From: Acridotheres tristis
Lineage: Eukaryota; Chordata; Aves; Passeriformes; Sturnidae
Direction of reading: 5' to 3'
DNA length: 64,000 bases
NCBI GenBank assembly: GCA_037013685.1
Contig: CM072891.1
Location: 14,050,501 to 14,114,500, forward strand
Shown: positions 62,930 through 64,000 of the stretch, piece by piece
Layout of the letters: the number at the start of each line of letters is the position of its first letter
Position numbering within the stretch: position 1 is the first letter of the stretch
The notes under the pieces: model-generated
The model's database searches: none
The model's input: only the letters and a program-made list of their open reading frames with translations
What the model was told of the DNA's origin: nothing
Made by a program: the position numbers and the translations under genes

Positions 62930-63950
62930 GGGAACTACAATGGTTCAGACCAAAACCAGAATTTTATCAGGAAAAAAACCAAATTACTAGTTGCACTCCT
63001 CAGGGACTGATCTCAGCACAAATCCTGCTCAGCACTGTTACTAGTGACCACCACACCAAAGAAGGAAATGCTTTATGAACTTCACAGACAACCTAGCTCC
63101 TGAAAACGATCAGTGTCACACTGCAAAGAATTACATGGGTCTACAGACCACAGGAATAAAACATAATATTACCAGATATTACACAGTGACACGGACTTAC
63201 CACATGTCAAGATATGCACTTGAGACTAACTTTGTTTAGAGGTGCAGTGACCATTGTAAGGAATGGAAAAAAAAGGTATCTGGTCTTTTTATCTAAGGTA
63301 TAATAGTGTCTGCGTATAAAATTGTCTGTAAAGTGTCCTTCTGATGGAGCTATAAAGACAACTTATATAACCACTAAGGTGCTTCCTAAAGTAATAGGAA
63401 ACAATCATATATTAAGTCATTTAAATGGGAACAGCTGCAAAAAAGATTTTTTAAAAAAGGGCTGCTAAGATTATTTAGAGTTAGCTGTTCTGGGAGATGA
63501 GTTTAAAAGGGTTTTGTTTGCTCTTCATAAGCTCCCATAGGGTAATCACCAGAAAAGGAGAAGTTTAGGCTAACATTGGGAAGACAATGTAAGTTGGTTG
63601 TTTGTGACCAACTGGAAATCATTCTGTTTCAAAGAAGGAAAAAAAAAACGAAGCTATTTCTGACTCTGAAGAGCAGAATAAGGGTATGGAACATGACCTG
63701 CTGGAAGAGATCTGAGATGCAGATGAAGCCAGAGCTAACTCTGGAAATAGAGCTACAAACTTGCAACAAGAATCTGTTCATTGCTATGCATTTAATGGAT
63801 CAGACAGAAAATGGGAAAAAAAATTGTTTATTGTTTTCAATCCATTCTGTTGACTGCATGGTTCTACACTTCCTCAGGTTGACAGAGGGCATCACAGAAA
63901 TTATACTTCCTCCCCCACCATCTCAACACACAATTTGACTTCTAGAGGGT
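62930..63950 (+). mobile_element. Possible old CR1-like LINE copy
   Basis: Weak resemblance: cctcagggactgatctcagc with ctgctcagcactgtt recalls the CR1 reverse-transcriptase VPQGSVLGPVLF region, and 63538-63620 recalls a later 3' part. It is heavily decayed, and a 120-codon open frame at 63576-63938 lies within it. A consensus search is needed to confirm it. Confidence 0.3.
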
Positions 63951-64000
63951 GTCTGTCCATCTCTTTATGAAAGAGAGGCTAGGTGAAGCCACAAAAACAA

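Larger units (their letters stand above)
54021..64000 (-). other. HSD17B12 intron 1 (3' part)
   Basis: At least 10 kb with no GC-rich block and no sequence resembling the N-terminal membrane-anchor exon, so exon 1 and the main promoter are beyond the right edge. It holds a cluster of MEF2-type sites (60802-61191), a 19-base T run (61512-61530) and a possible old CR1 copy near the end. The open frame at 55107-55463 (minus) is not recognised. Confidence 0.85.

Noticed and set aside
54021..64000. Search for HSD17B12 exon 1
   Set aside because: No GC-rich block and no minus-strand sequence resembling the N-terminal anchor ending in the required phase before a donor. It is presumed to lie beyond 64000.
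1..64000. CRISPR arrays, operons, tRNA/rRNA genes or a novel multi-gene system
   Set aside because: No regularly spaced repeats, no tRNA-like cloverleaf noticed, and the window is explained by two vertebrate genes, introns and transposon remains. Small RNAs cannot be excluded by eye.

Overview
This is a gene-poor stretch of vertebrate chromosome, most likely from a bird. The main evidence is a split gene with canonical GT-AG introns, decayed CR1-type LINE fragments (the dominant avian LINE), a retroviral-type LTR, CpG islands at promoters, and no bacterial-style coding density.

Almost the whole window is one gene on the minus strand: HSD17B12, which encodes the ER very-long-chain 3-oxoacyl-CoA reductase. 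Exons 2-11 can be placed to the base. They run from 54020 down to the stop codon at 4091, every junction keeps frame, and together they encode 260 residues ending in an ER-retrieval type tail. The first exon (N-terminal membrane anchor and promoter) is not here and must lie beyond 64000. The 3' UTR runs to about 2495, with AATAAA at 2517-2512. Introns range from 141 bp to 13.7 kb.

Downstream on the same strand is the first coding exon of a second gene, ALKBH3 (oxidative DNA/RNA demethylase), at 583-514 inside a CpG island with an NRF1-type site. The rest of ALKBH3 lies to the left of the window. The HSD17B12-ALKBH3 order and orientation is the same as in mammals. The spacer of about 1.9 kb holds a plus-strand LTR and a minus-strand CR1 fragment with a recognisable reverse-transcriptase C-terminal remnant.

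The two genes act in different processes, fatty-acid elongation and alkylation repair, and are linked only by position. I found no undescribed multi-gene system. The points worth following are regulatory or structural: an intragenic CpG island about 100 bp upstream of exon 5, three identical RFX X-box palindromes in different introns, three perfect MEF2 sites within 390 bp in intron 1, an AP-1 cluster around exon 7, and a two-tier GC-rich minisatellite in intron 3.
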